Assembly (NCBI GenBank): GCA_030562195.1
Contig: CM060202.1
Location: forward strand, 21,686,317-21,750,316
Reading direction: 5' to 3'
Length of the DNA stretch: 64,000 nt
From: Nipponacmea schrenckii
Lineage: Eukaryota > Mollusca > Gastropoda > Lottiidae
In this document: in pieces, positions 14,516 to 27,884 of the stretch
Layout: every line of letters begins with the position of its first letter
Numbering within the stretch: the stretch's first letter is position 1
Notes under the pieces: model-generated
Told to the model about the DNA's origin: nothing
What the model saw: the letters and a program-made list of their open reading frames with translations, nothing else
The model's database searches: none
Position numbers and translations under genes: made by a program

Positions 14516-14821
14516 TAATATTCGGATATAAAAGGTGAAATTCAGTTCTCTCAGTTCGACATATCTTGACGACAACATCCCTTTAAAACTACAGATATAA
14601 TTTCATATGAAAGAAGAATTCACGCCACGTTGTCTAATCGTCAGATAAAGGGTTAAGACAAGTTATCAAAGGGTTATGAAATTATGCCGACAATTATGAT
14701 GTATAATCGCACGTGGTTGTCGTTTGGTTAGTGTTGTTTCTAACAACATTTTGTTTTCTTTTTATTTTGTCATTATGATCCCCGGTTAGGCTCGGAATGG
14801 CTACAATTTGTGTGATCTTCA

Positions 14822-15110
14822 AAGACTAGAGTAAATGGACCCGAGGGACCTTGCATAATTTATACAGGTTATCACATGCTATTGCGCTGTTTAAAGTGAC
14901 GAATAATATACCGCATATTTGCTAATATGATGCGCAGGCATTTCACAGACTAGGGAAAGCCACACAAGGGACCTTCTATAATATATACAAGTTATCATAT
15001 GCTATTGCGCTATTTAAAGTTAAATATAGAAATATTATAGCGAATTTAATGCGCTGTTTAAAGTAGCTAATCTTATACCGTATATTTACGAATATAATGC
15101 GCAGCCACAT
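14822..15110. repeat. two- to three-copy repeat of about 130 bp
   Basis: Repeated landmarks are gttatcacatgctattgcgc, gctgtttaaagt, ataccgcatatttgctaata and atgcgcag. Two nearly complete copies and a partial third lie in tandem. Function is unknown. Confidence 0.7.
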
Positions 15111-15479
15111 TTGTAATACGTTTCTTGTAATAATTGACTTTTTGTGTAAACTTAAACATCTTTAAATCTTTTTAAGTATTCTTGAAACAAGAATGTATTT
15201 CATGGCATAATCAATTCAAGTAATTTGACAGAAAAGGTTCTAAGTAACAAATCATCTAATTAGCACCCGGGTTCCCATTTTCAGTCTATTTTTCTGATTG
15301 TAGGTTTAATATACAACAAATGATATAATAAAATATTTAATAAATACTGTACAAAATATATCTTTATACATCAAAACTATCAGTGAAACCCAGGTAAAAA
15401 ACGAACATTCAAAATGGTTTAGGTCATGTTCAGAAAATCTAACCATATCAACAGTCAAATCTTTCTCTGATCTAGGGAA

Positions 15480-15785
15480 GCTGTGGTGCCTCAGTGAGTT
15501 AGATAATAACCTTAGAATCCAGGGGCCAAGGTCAAGATGACCTGTCAGTGAATTAGGTTCGGCTGACATGGAAAATGTGTCTAGTCATTCGGAGGCGCAA
15601 TAAACCGGGGCTCGTGTGCTACAGGCTGTGATCCCCCGACAGTTAAAAATCACAATTAGAGTAGGCTAATACTGCTGTCCAGCCAAAATTTCCCTCATAG
15701 CACAATGCATAAAGTTGCGTGTTTTCATAAGCCCATTTGGTGCAAAAGAGTAGGACATAAACTTTATTCATTTCATTAAATTTTA
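15480..15785 (+). mobile_element. tRNA-derived SINE, nearly full length
   Basis: The head resembles a tRNA-like pol III A box (tgcctcagtgagttag). A body follows with landmarks aataaaccggggctcgtgtg, gacagttaaaaatcac, ccaaaatttccctcat and aaaagagtaggacataaac. It ends in the ttcatttcatt tail that marks other copies in the window. The SINE family name cannot be assigned from sequence alone. Confidence 0.7.
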
Positions 15786-16049
15786 AGATCCAGGGATAAA
15801 GGCTAAGACAGGTAACAGGTCTAGGAAAATGAAAGGGATAGAGTTTTCAAGGTAACGAGATATCTCACTAATCACAGAAGTCACTAAAGAGTCACAGGTA
15901 TCTTTACCTAGAGATTTAGAAACAAACAGATATTCTAGATTGCAATCCCTCAATTAAAATATAGCTCTCTTTCATCTTTCTTGCAACTTTCTATCTATTT
16001 CACTGAAATAACATAAAAACATATATCTTGTTAGAAATGAGATGCTTGC

Positions 16050-16165
16050 AAAAAAAAATTGACATAGGCCAGGGCAATAACTCATGAATAGAGTATGACA
16101 TAGGCAAGGGCAATAACTCATGAATAGAGTATGACATAGGCAAGGGCAATAACTCATGAATAGAG
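16050..16165. repeat. 36-bp tandem repeat, three copies
   Basis: Three copies of gacataggcaagggcaataa followed by ctcatgaatagagtat lie downstream of the PROSER3 stop. The reverse-strand open frame across it is a product of the repeat and is not called as a gene. Confidence 0.85.
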
Positions 16166-16852
16166 TGTTGAATAATAATTATCTATCCATACAGATGAGA
16201 GGTATGACAACCTCTGTAAGACTCTATCACCTCATACAAAGCTATTTAGATAAAGTGAATTATGGTCCCATCAATTTATAAGACAGACACTAATTTGGTT
16301 CTCAGTTAAGTTATAAAGTTATAAACAGAATACTAACCCTAGTTTTTTCTCTATATCATTTCTCTGTTGTCGTAGTAACTTTAACAACTGATCATCAGCA
16401 AATTCTTCATCAGAAAAATCATCATCACCATCATCTTAAATCATCAAACACAACTTAATTCTATGTGAGTCAGTCAGGGGTGTATCTAGAAATTGACTTA
16501 GTGTGACTAGAGGGGAAAAAGGAAATACCTGACAAACCATTGTTTAAGGTCTGGAGGCTGCGTGAAGCCTAATGGTCCACCCCCTAAATCATATGCCATT
16601 GGAGACGCAGTGATAGTTTGTGAAAAGCAGTTTTACCTTCAGAGTCTTCAGAACTCATAAAAATAAAATATAAATGGCCACTCAGAATCTCAGAAACAAA
16701 AATTGTCACTAAGGGAACAAAAACGGCAAATACATGTAGATCCATTGTCATTTGTTGGGAAATCATGTGAAGAATCTGGTAAGAATATTCATTAACTCAA
16801 AGTAAAACCCTTTCTGATTCCATGGTCAGTGCTTTTAAAAGACTGAAATCAT

Positions 16853-19800
16853 CTAACCTATTTGGGAACTGTATCTTGTATGTTCATCCCGAACTTCCCC
16901 ATCAACAGCTTCTAAATCTCTACTAGACCATGGACTGTGATCCTGACTGGACCTAGCTAGTGATTCTGTACTGTCTCTGACGGTCTCTGTTTTTCTTGAA
17001 GATCCTATGTGCCCTGTGGACTGCCGGGACGACTGCCCATGGTGTTGGCTTGAAGTAGGAGACTTGGGCCCTCTGCTACCTTCTTTTTGTTGTCTGCTTG
17101 AAGATGCTTGCTGCTTTTTGGATGTTTCTTTTGCATCTGTTCGCTGCTCTTTGGTTGAATTAAGCGTCTGATTTGAGTTCTCTCGGCCAGATGGTTCCCC
17201 CTGTCTACTGGAAGACTGTGTTTGTCCTCTGGTTGAGTCACGACTCCTCTCTGGGCGCCCTCTGTTGGACGTCTGCCCCTGTGTTTTACTAGAAGAAGCA
17301 GTCTGCAGTCTATCTGGCGAACTCTCTCCTATGTTGGACAATAATGATGTCATACTGTCGACACTACTGGAAGGGGTGAACATATAATCTTTTACAGTCT
17401 GAAACATATAGACCACACAAAATATACTTGAAGAATACTGAGTCATAAATACACATAAACATTGTTAACAGCCATTTTGGATCTCAACCTTGACATAATA
17501 AGCCTTAACTATAAAAAAGTTTATTTTATTTTAACCAAGCCTATGCCAAAGTGTTATTTCCATCTAAGAAACATACATATTTTCATTAATGAATTATTAT
17601 ATCAAAAGAATGATGAAAAGATCCCTGTACAATTGTAATATATGTAAGGCAGAAGGTTCAATTAGGAAAAATTGTCTGGCCTATTGAATGGGTCAATAAA
17701 CCGTGTATTGGAGGCTGCAAACTATTGATCTAATATCCACACATACTGCAAAATGATCATAGACAATAACTGCTAACATGAAGAGATGGGCAAGACCAAA
17801 AACATACCTGTCCAATGGCTGAATTAATTGGGGGAGCAGATCTAGCAGGACTGCTTGAATATTTAGGATGCATGACCTTTGATTTGGTTGGACTTTTGGG
17901 AATGCGTTTAGGAGATCCAGGATGATTTGAGTGGGAATGTTCCTCATTTTTCAATGTTTCGTTATATCTGTAAGTCAAATCCATATCACTAGATTCAAAA
18001 TCAACACTTTCCAACACAGATTCTGTGGATTTCATAACGCTAGTGGATGCTCCTAATTCAGGGGAGGTAACTCTATTTAAACTTTCTGTAGAAGATTTGT
18101 CTTGAGTTTGAGCACTCTTAGACTCCCTGTTAGCACCATCACTATGAGTTTTGGAATCTCTTTCAGGCTTTTCAGCTTCCTTATATTGTTTATTTTCAAA
18201 CAAGTCTGTTTTTTCATCAAGCCCAGAGTCTGACACTACCTTACTGGATGTGTGTTCACATTCTTGTGTCTTTGAAACACCCTTATTTTCAGCACCTCTG
18301 CCAATAGGCAGGGAATCGCCGTATAGATTTTTGAATTGTTCCTGATATTTCTGGGCATGAGGGCACGGCAAGACGTCACACATTAAATGTAAATGAGGCT
18401 CCACATTTTCCTTGTCTCCCCCCTGTTTTCGTGATAGCGTTGGACTAGCTATATATGGTTTCTGGGATGTCTGTTTAGGAAGTTTTTCTGGTTCTTGTGG
18501 ATTTGAGTGAGATGGAATCTAGAATGTAAAATAATTCAAAGGTATTGAAAAAAGGTTTTCTAAATTTTGTATGTACATCAGGGACACTGATGCATCAATT
18601 TGCACCGTTCTAAATTTAATTAGCCGGCTGTGGATCTTGCAATTCTACTAAAATTAAACGCTTCCTGCATCTTTGCTATTGGTTGTCCAGACTCACCTCG
18701 GAATTTGTATAAATATCATCATTCTCTCCAGTTGGGGCTGAGGTAAAACGTGGAGTAGATAGTTGTGGTCTGGATCCAGATTCAGACATATCTTTTATAA
18801 GCACCCTTTGTTGGATCTCTTTTAGTTTAGACTGTACCTCCTACAAACACAAAATATAGCAAGGAAATATTAGACAAATTGACAGGAATCTCAGAGCATC
18901 AGAGCATTCGATTGGTTAAATATCAAAAGACCTAGAACAGGAGATGACAGGAGGATAACAAAATGGTCAGATCATTGATGCAAAAAAAGCTTGAAACATG
19001 TTTTATCTAAATCAGATTGCTAAGAGGTATTTATTCATATTATGGAATCAGGTACTTCTATTATAATGATTGATTTATCATGCTAAGATGAAACATAGAT
19101 CCTTTATATAGGAGACTGTAAGGAGATTCTTAATGTTTTATTTTCAAGAACACTTAAAATAGCATCAATTTGCACCTTTTAATTTACAATCAGACATCAG
19201 TGGTTTCTTCAATTCCACTCAAACTAAGTAGTTTATGAAGGGGCTTATATGATATAAGTAGATTTTGCAATAGTGACATGTTAAGACACTTAGTTTTAGA
19301 GTGTTAGCAAGAACCACAGACATTCCTGATTGAAAATTAGAATGATGTAAATTGATGCTATCAATGTCCCTGATACACATACAAAGTGTAAGAAAACCTC
19401 TTTACAACCTCTTTAATTTATGTTAGCCTAATGGTTAAATCTAGGCAAAGCTTGACATTTTATATAACATTTAATTTAATTCTAACTTACAGAGTTATTT
19501 TTAGAGATCAACTCTGCCACTCCATTACGAGATAAATCCATCTTTCTCTGTAACCTCCATTGATAAAGAATATCATCTTCAGGACGTTTAATACCTGATT
19601 TATATAATCTTCTATCTTCATTCTCAGTTCTACTTCTACCTGGTATATCTACAAGATAATGTTATTAGTGTATAAAAAAGAAACTATGTGAACATTCTAA
19701 AAGTTAGCAATCCTGGATACCAAATAAATATTATCAGCTATGTGAACTCTTTGAAAGGGAGGTCAAATTGACAAACCTAAATACCAAATTAAAATTATTT

Positions 19801-22786
19801 GCTATGTGAACTTTCTGAAAGCGGTGTCAAGTTGACAAACTTAAATACCAAATAAACATTATAAGCTATGTGGACTCTCTGAAAGGGATGCCAAGTTGAC
19901 AACCCTAAATACAAAATAAACATTATTAGCTATGTAGACTCTCTAAAAGGGATGCCAAGTTGACAAACCTAAATACCAAATAAACATTATTAGCTATGTG
20001 GACTCTCTGAAATATAAATTTAGTCATCCTGATGAGGATTGTGTATCTGAAACACATATGGTGACCTACCTTTGTCTCTCTTGTCTCTTATCTCTGTTCT
20101 ATACTGAGGTCTAGGCGTAATAGTGGGTTCATTAAAACTAGATGATTGTGATTCAGAGCTACCTAGACCATCACTGCTAACAGCTGGTCCTGCTTCTAAT
20201 GACCCTAGGCTACTCTCACTGTTAAAATATGATGTATGTAGTAAATCATTTAGTGAATTTAGTAAATCAAAAACCTGTTCTATATGATGCTCATTATAAA
20301 TTATCTAGTAAATAAATCCAAAACCTATCCGATATGATATTCATAATAAACCATTTAATGAATAAATTCAAAACCCTGTCTTATATGATATTTGTTGTAA
20401 GTCATTTAGAGAATAAATTTATCATTTAACTGAATAATATAGAGAATGAATCCCCCTGGAATTGATTATTCCATCAATGCGAATATCAGTAAATTCAGCA
20501 GGAACTTTAAACTAAAAATTCAAAACAATGAACATTCCTAACCTTTGACTCAATATTCTATCAGCTTTATCCTGTAAATTTTGAGTGGCTAAATCGTCTT
20601 CAAGTTGTGATCTTCTCTTTCTAGCATTAGACTGAAAATATACAACAATATATGGTATTAAATTAGATAAATCAATCAAATAAAGGAAAGTAAAGCATTT
20701 AAACACTAAAAAATGTAAAACAAAACCTACTAATGCTTGAAAATTATCTATACATGCCAAGAAGTGTAAAATCAGGGAAAATTTGTCATTTCTTATAATG
20801 CCTTCTTTTCTTACAATTAAATAGAATTCAATCAAGCATAAAAACGAAAGTAAAACATGTAAAAGAATAATGATGACACCTATCTGTATGACCAAAGAAG
20901 TGTGAAATGAGGGAAAATTTGAAGCATCTCCTAATATTAGCCTACTTTCTTTCTTCCTTGTGTTCTATAGTTTAAACGTACCAATGATTGAAAAGTATCT
21001 TTATAAGCCTGAGATTCTGATCTGTCTATAAACTGACGACTTCTCCGCCCCTCTTCATCTTTAGGTGTTGAGCTATTGGCTGGGGTCAGGGTAGGGTCAC
21101 TAGTCTTACCCAGCCACCAGAAATCTTTATCATCCCCTACCCCTTTCTGTACTCTCTCTTCTCGACTCATGGGGGCAGAGTTACGAAATCGGTTGACATA
21201 TCTAGGGGTAAGATAAAATTCAAAATTTGAATACACTGGACACAGGCATTATTTGGGGTCAAAGTTCACACTGTTTCAACTCTCAGAAGCAATGGGAGAT
21301 TCAAATCCACAGCACTTAGCATTACTTAGCAGGTAAAATCCTTCTTACTATACCCTCAGTTAATGAGGTAGGTGAATGCATTCATCTTTAACTGATATCA
21401 CATTTTTAAATACGATTTTCAATTATGCCATAGAAGAACAGTAATAATGATTTTTATAAATTCAGTCTGTGGCACAGTGCATATTCATTTAATCGTAGAC
21501 AAATCACATTCCAAATTTACATTCTGAATATTATTACAGCTACATGAAAATGAGACTCATATCATGATGACTTATCTTTTCGGAATGAGGCTAGAAAGTA
21601 TAGAAACAAAAGGAGATAATTACCTCTGTAATACAGAACCAGTTTTAGTCTTATCTTCTCCAGGGTCTAGTTGAGTAAATAAAGAATGTTTAACATCAGA
21701 CACCATAGATAAATTGTCACTTCTATCATAACCAGAGGTACTGAAATATATCAGATACAACACTCCAGATGAGACATTTCTAGTTTAGACCCTTTTAGGC
21801 TAATCTAAAGGGAGATAATTATCTCTGAGTCAGTTTTTGACTTAAGATAAGAAAAGGGCCTTTGTTAATCCCTCAACAACTCACATACCTGGCTATGGAA
21901 GGCCTTTCACTACTTGGCCAGGACTCATCAAATTTCGAGGGTCCAAAATCGTGTTCTTTGGTTGGAGGGGTCTGACCGGAGTAGATATTGGTTCCTTTTA
22001 AAAATGCCTCATCTTCTGGGTTGACACGACTTTCTTTACTGGGACTCAGGGCAATCTGGAAAACAAAACTTAAAAATAAGCTAAAGGGTGAAGGTGCATC
22101 CAAATTTGGCAGAAAACTGCTATTTAAGCTTGTAGATAAAATACAGGACATGAATTCCAAAATAATATGTGCTACTTAGAAAATAATACTGTTGCCACAT
22201 CTTGTCGGCGTTGTTAATTTTGTCACAATTCTTTTCAATCGAAATGATCTTTAACAAGTTAATATTGTCAATAAAGCCCTGGGAAAACAAAAAACATTAG
22301 ATGACTAGGCTCATAATCCCTTCAACTCAACCAAAAAAACAGCATTAATACCTTTCTCTGTGTTTTCGTCAGATTCTTCTGTTGACTTGGATGATAAAAT
22401 GATTTTGGTATTGGAATTCTGGAAAACGGATCTCTGAAAGAAATTGTAATTGACATTTCAAGAATTTAACTGAGTTTCAGAGTGCTTATACTATAGCCAG
22501 GGCCTACATGTCAACATATAAAAGCAAAAAGAAAAGATTGCTTACACTTAGATTGTATGCTAAGATGGTAGATTTACTTGTCCAAATCTACATTGACTAT
22601 GTGAACCATCAAATATTACACTTACAGTAATAAAGCATTAGTCAATAGGTCATTTACATTTCCACATATTAGTCATTACAGTAATACTTTATGAATTAAG
22701 TTCTTTATACGATGTTTTAGTATAGAATCCAGGTTTTTGACAATTTAGGGTTATGGAATATACCTATTCTTAGTCTGTGCTTTCAT
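16853..22786 (-). CDS. PROSER3: PROSER3-like proline/serine-rich protein
   Basis: Exons in transcript order: 22764-22786, 22352-22433, 21889-22055, 21624-21740, 20982-21201, 20543-20631, 20070-20218, 19491-19648, 18697-18840, 17808-18518, 16853-17398. All phases fit and give 801 aa. Conserved blocks in PROSER3 order are FDESWPSS (77-84), RYVNRFR..PMSREER (130-146), DFWWL (156-160), LQDKADRIL, SESSLGS, and RPEDDILYQWRLQRK (304-318). The protein is mostly disordered and Ser/Gln/Lys-rich. A VEPHLHLMCDVLPCPH block lies near residues 422-437. The last two exons are low-complexity and longer than in the roughly 480-600 aa mammalian proteins. Function is poorly established, with a centriole/cilium link suspected. 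The gene is divergent from PFDN2. The first exon is tiny (7 codons plus 2 nt) and is the least certain part. Confidence 0.8.
19690..20012. repeat. 64-bp tandem array in a PROSER3 intron
   Basis: About five units read caaacctaaataccaaataa, acattattagctatgtggac and tctctgaaagggatgccaag. They lie between exons 19491-19648 and 20070-20218. The reverse complement of the same unit forms the array at 30603-31265 in an HMBS intron. Confidence 0.9.
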
Positions 22787-23130
22787 CTCTTTCAATTATA
22801 GAGATTTTGATCAAAACAAGATTTGGCATGTCCAAAATGTTTGTAAACAGCCGCCGTTTCAAAGCTCTTTTTTAAGGGAGGCGAATGCGGTGTGGCTCTG
22901 AACATATTTTAAGAATAGAAAAGATTCACCAAAACGAATTCAGAATATTCAGTTTGTGAATCACTCGATTTTATGTAGGAATTAACACAAACAACTAGCA
23001 ATCATGGATTTGAAAAAAAATCTTTTTCTGCTTCTGGAGAAAGAATTTAAAAAACTAATTAAAATTTTTATTCGTTTTATGATGATGGAAATTACATTCC
23101 ACATTTTACATTTACCACTAAATTTCCAAG
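22787..23130. promoter_or_regulatory. bidirectional promoter region, PROSER3/PFDN2
   Basis: Only 344 bp separate the two divergent start codons, so both transcription starts must lie in this interval or its edges. No unambiguous TATA box stands out. The assignment rests on gene arrangement, not on recognised motifs. Confidence 0.6.
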
Positions 23131-25398
23131 ATGGCTGCGTCAAACACGAGTAAAACTCAAAAACCCAAATCTCAAGAACAAATCATATCACAATTCAATG
23201 AAATGCGGCAGCAGCAACGAAGTTTTGTGTCCAAGATCTCGGAGATTGAAATGGACATCAAGGAACACGAGTAAATATACCATTTAATTAAAATTAACTT
23301 TTGCAATTCTCAAACATGTAAAATGCATGATGCATATTCGTGAGTGTTCCACCGGCAGACGACACTAAGAAAGAAATCATCGCTGACGACAGTAACCTTA
23401 CATAATTAATATGATCTGGTTGTATTGGTTAATATTTGATCATATCATGGGACCACTTTACAATCAGGTCACCACATCTGGTTATCAAGCTTCTCCTACA
23501 AGCACTTATTCATTTCATTGAAAATGTTCTTACCTAGGATTTGAACCCGAGACGCACTTACCTAGCAGACGACAATCTTACTCACTATGAACTGGGCTAA
23601 TTGTCATCATAGACATACTTATACTTGATGATGTTGACAATATAAGATATCGGGTATTTAGTCAACTCCATTAGGAGAAGGCAAAATTAACAGGGATAAA
23701 ATTTGTGATTATTGTATGGAGTTGAAACGAATACCAGTCAACTCGGGGACAAGTCAACTTGGGGACAGTTAACTCGGAGACAAAGTGAGTTAACTCGGGT
23801 ACAACCATAAGTTAATTCGGAGACAACTTCGAGTTAACTCGGATCTTAAAAACCTTTTGGTTTCGAAATTTCGGTAGCAAGTGAGACCAACGGTAGATTG
23901 TTTTTCCCGGTTGGAACTTCCTTTAAACATGGTTTCAGTAAATCTAGGCCCGATTAAACGATTAACAAACTAATTAATTAATAAAGAAAACATTATGACT
24001 GATGCGTATGATCGGAACTTCTTTTAAACCGAGATCAGCTGTAATGTACTTGTCCGATGCCCGACTTATGAAATTTTGTTTGTAGGCACATTTTATGAAT
24101 AATGTTGAACTTGTTTGACAGTCTGTTTGGAATTTGCGGCGTTCGATGCTTTCGTCGTATCATTTTCTATTGAAATCATAGTGGAGGTGTCTATCCGGGA
24201 GCAAAAATCGAATGCATCCACCTTGCAGATTCGCGTAAATATGCACTGCTCATGAAATGTCCTTCAATATTTCAAAGACAAAAACCGCTCAACAAAATTC
24301 TAAATTGCTATCAAATTTCGACCTATAGAGCAGAAAACTACTATTCAATACATGAATTAATTCGGACGCTTGATAATCCATTAATTAACCCGAGCCAACC
24401 GGAATGTAAAATAACAATGAATAATCTTTATTTCAATGACCTAAAAAATGAACTAAAGATATGATAACGGCATCGGTAAATTTGTCCCCGGGTTGACTGG
24501 AGAATATTGTCTCCGAGTTTAATTTTGTCTCCGAGTTAACTTACAAAAATGTGTCTCCAGGTTGACATGTACCCGAGTTGACGGAATACCGTTGAAACCT
24601 GTTGACAAGTTGACTGATTATATTGTATAGACAAGTTAACTGGTATTCAAATATCTATTTCTTTTCCTTGTTGGTTAATTTCAGGCTGGTGCTGGAGACA
24701 TTAAGAGAAGTTGATGAAGGTAGAAAATGTTACAGAATGGTAGGAGGTGTTTTAGTTGAACGAACTGTTAAAGATGTTTTACCTGCTTTAACTAATAATA
24801 AAGAACAAGTAAGTGGTGTTAGGGTCTCTATGAAACCACTGGCCTAGGTCACAGAACAATAGATAGTTTAGTATGGTGTTAGGGCTTAATCGCTGGCCTA
24901 GGTGAAAACAGAACCAGGATTGTATATGGACAAAAACCTAATTTCTACCATTGTATGATATGAAAATCTAGACACATGTTGTAGTGTAGCCAAGTTAGCC
25001 TTGCAGAAGTGTTATTTCCAGGGCTGTTGATTTGACTATATTTACCAGGCAAACAATTGTATGTCTAAAATGACGTATAGAAAATAGGCTCCATTGGTCA
25101 TCAAGTATAGGTTAGTGACATTAAAAATAACTCATTTCAAATATTTATACTTGGGATGCTAAAAACAAATATTTTGAAAAGCATATCTTTATGTATTTAT
25201 ATGATTTACTTTTATTTTCAGATGTCCAAATTAGTAGAAACTTTAACAAAACAACTAGAAAATAAAGGCAGTGAAATTAATAAATTTAGAGAAGAACATA
25301 ATTTAAAGATCCAGGGTGAAGAAAAGAAAGAATTATCGGAGAAAGAGAAAGATTCCAAATCGGGGACATCTGGTGTTTTAGTGGCCAACAATTCTTAG
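23131..25398 (+). CDS. PFDN2: prefoldin subunit 2
   Basis: Beta-type subunit of the cytosolic hexameric prefoldin chaperone, which passes unfolded actin and tubulin to the CCT chaperonin. Exons 23131-23270, 24685-24808 and 25222-25398 join in phases 2 and 0 and give 146 aa (human 154). The two long coiled-coil helices are visible: residues about 14-50 and from LVETLTKQL onward (about 91-125). They flank the beta-hairpin region with the family signature CYRMVGGVLVERTVKDVLPAL. The C-terminus ends SGVLVANNS, close to the vertebrate ending. The ATG at 23131 is preceded by ccaag and gives the expected N-terminus. Intron 1 contains a roughly 0.9-kb transposon-like element. A likely poly(A) signal AATAAA is at 26256-26261. 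Confidence 0.97.
23735..24605. mobile_element. element with repeated subterminal inverted motifs in PFDN2 intron 1
   Basis: The left part (23735-23845) has at least five copies of a motif like gttaactcggagacaa or gtcaactcggggacaag. The right part (24478-24590) has at least four copies of its reverse complement, such as gtctccgagttaac and ctccaggttgac. The roughly 630 bp between them are AT-rich with one 70-codon frame of no known similarity. This arrangement suggests a non-autonomous DNA transposon; the superfamily is not identifiable. Confidence 0.6.
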
Positions 25399-25554
25399 CT
25401 TGAACACAAAGACTTTAAACTATAGGCCCTCAAAGCTATGGTCTAGTTATAGAATTTGTACACATCTGATTCAATCTAGTGCTGGATGTCAGCAGTCAAG
25501 CAAGGATATGATACACTATATGGTCACTATACAATCCATATTGAAATACAAGGA

Positions 25555-25825
25555 CAATAGTAAAAATTTATAGGGGGAAGGGGGTTAATAGTAAATATTT
25601 ATAGGGGGAAGGGGGTTAAAGTAAATATTTATAGGGGGCAAGGGTAATAGTAAAACTTTATAGGGGGAAGGGGTAATAGAAAATTTATAGGGGGAAGGGG
25701 TAATAGTAAAACTTTATAGGGGGAAGGGGGGGTAATAGTAAAGATTTATAGGGGGAAGGGGGTAATAGTAAATATTTATAGGGGGAAGGGGGTAACAGTA
25801 AAGATTTAGAGGGGAAGGGACTGAC
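25555..25825. repeat. 30-bp minisatellite in PFDN2 3' region
   Basis: About nine copies of ttatagggggaagggggtaa followed by tagtaaa, with variable G-run lengths. It lies 160 bp after the PFDN2 stop and upstream of its probable poly(A) signal, so it may be in the 3' UTR. A short relative lies after ZNF511 at 43690-43770. Confidence 0.9.
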
Positions 25826-26255
25826 TTATACTACTTAGATACAGGTGGATTGTTGGTGTTGATTTTTGTATCAATCTCAGATGTGCAGAAATATCTATAC
25901 TGGACTGTATAAACATTGTTTGTAAATATCATTTGTTTTCTAATAATGTCCCAATGTTAAGTGAAAGAGACTTGGTATAAAAGGGCAAAGCTACATCGTG
26001 CTGTTATGCTGATTGTATATCTTGGCATGTCGTTTAAACAACTTGTATACCTTTGACAAATCATAATAACATTTGTAATTTTATAAGAAAGGGATATAGC
26101 ATATTACTATCATCTTTCTATATAACTAGAAAACTGTTAAAACTAGACAAATTGCAGGTTTTTGAATTAAGGGAGATAATCAGATATATATCTGTGAAAT
26201 TATTTTTGGTCTGTTGCCATATTTATTGGATTGTTAACTTCACGCTTTTGCTATC

Positions 26256-26261
26256 AATAAA
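26256..26261 (+). terminator. candidate PFDN2 poly(A) signal
   Basis: AATAAA lies about 860 bp after the PFDN2 stop on the coding strand, within ctatcaataaagac. It would place the minisatellite in the 3' UTR. Other AATAAA-like sites could be used. Confidence 0.4.
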
Positions 26262-27620
26262 GACAATATACAATATTGTGCCATAACACTTATCAACTAG
26301 CAATTCTGTGTTATTGATAAAGAAAATGAAAGAAAATCATATTTTACAAGGATAATAACTTAGATCACAAGATCCTTTCTAACAGCTGGTCCTTAGTCAA
26401 ACCTCTTGATAATAATTTAGCAGATAACAACTTGCATTCACTAGGATCCATTCTACTCGCTGGTCTTTGGTCCAACCTGTTGGCATTGATTTTTGCTGCA
26501 GTATCCAAGAACTGACTTCATGTAAAGAGCTCAGTCTATTGATCCCCACAAAGTTATTGATTTACGATTTGATAAATGCAGACTTTAGTTTATGTACACA
26601 CCTCATACATAAGCTTTGGCTGCAATAACCACATTTCTTGTATCATGGATATTTGGAAATGTAGCAATTTGATATCGATAAAATCCAATCTTTTGTAAAA
26701 ACACCGAATAGAAGGCCTCAGCTCAGTGAAAAATTTATGTTTACAGCCTTCTGTCAGGCTACAATCCAATGCTGCATACCATGATTGAAGAAATGTAGCT
26801 ATAAGTCCAGTGCTTGAAGTTTGTTTTGACCCAAATGTTAAAGATAGCCTTTCAAAGCAAGGTGACATTTTCCCACCAGCAGCTTCGATTATTGTTGTGT
26901 ATAGAGTGAGCACGAGTTGCACAATATTGCTTGTATAATGGAAATGCCAAGTCAGACACGACATTTCAGGAAAAAATTATCAGACTATCATGACACTAAC
27001 CTACAAAGTTAAAATAGTGCATGAAGAATGGTACCTGTAGAGTGAGCATGAGCCAAATGTGAACGGGCCAGTTGGGTGAAAACAAAAATAATGAACAAAT
27101 ATCTAGAAAATATCATTTAATGCCACTTTGTATTCTAGTCAAGAAAAATTCAAGCCAAGTAGTTTGACTATAAAATACATTTCTACAGATTACCTACAGA
27201 GTAATAGAAATCTATAATGATAAATTTATAATTTGGACTTATAAAATAACAATTATTATAAATATGTCAAATTTCATGCGTGAAACTGAGTAACAAAATG
27301 TTTCAGGTTCTGTTCTAGTTGTCTGAAGATCACACAGTGTGAAACTGTAGCAACATGTTTCAGGTTCTGTTTTAATATTTCTATATCATTCTACAACTGT
27401 AGAAACACAGACTGAAATAGGTCAGTTGTCTGAAGATCACACAGTGTGAAACTCTGAGAAACAACATGTTTCAGGCTCTGTTTTAAAATTTTTATTTGAA
27501 TATGAAGGATGTCTGCCTGACAAGATAGATCAGAAAATATCTTAGGGTTTTGATTGTTCACAGTTACAGGAAGAAACGCAATTAAATATTTTAAAGCAAA
27601 TTACATATTATACGGCAGTT

Positions 27621-27884
27621 CTTCTTCACAATGTCAAGCTGTTACAAACTCTGTCTTATACCTTGACTACAAGGTTCTTGTATCATGGAATGCAGTGAAA
27701 GGATAGCAAATAAAGCCAATCAGATCCCTCAATAGAAAGGCTGTAAATGTTATGGCTTTATTTTCAGTTAAGGTCTCTGATTGGCTGTATTCACTGACAT
27801 ATAATCCAATCAAATTACTGTATTTACAAACTTCTTTGAACCGAGCCTAGACTGGGTAGGTAATACCTTGACACTGTGAAGATG
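27621..27884. mobile_element. MITE, best copy of the satellite-source family
   Basis: The left end is cttcttcacaatgtcaagct followed by gttacaaactctgtcttata. The right end is taccttgacactgtgaagat followed by g. The first 40 bases are nearly the same as the unit of the 40-bp satellites at 32205-33400 and 46397-47168. Interior sequence has gattggctgtattcactgac and its inverse, giving a largely palindromic element without coding capacity. Confidence 0.85.

Larger units (their letters stand above)
12765..16852. other. Barx-PROSER3 intergenic region
   Basis: Convergent intergenic space between the Barx stop and the PROSER3 stop (reverse strand). It contains the Barx 3' untranslated region (a candidate AATAAA at 13329-13334), the dispersed element at 12841, a MITE, two tandem arrays, a SINE and a 36-bp repeat, each listed separately. 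Open frames here have no recognisable similarity. Confidence 0.6.

Noticed and set aside
20512..20895. 127-codon reverse open frame as an independent gene
   Set aside because: Only its end (20543-20631) is a real PROSER3 exon; the rest is intron read through.
26590..26964. 124-codon reverse open frame between PFDN2 and HMBS
   Set aside because: No recognisable domain, no splice partners, and overlap with dispersed repeat sequence nearby.
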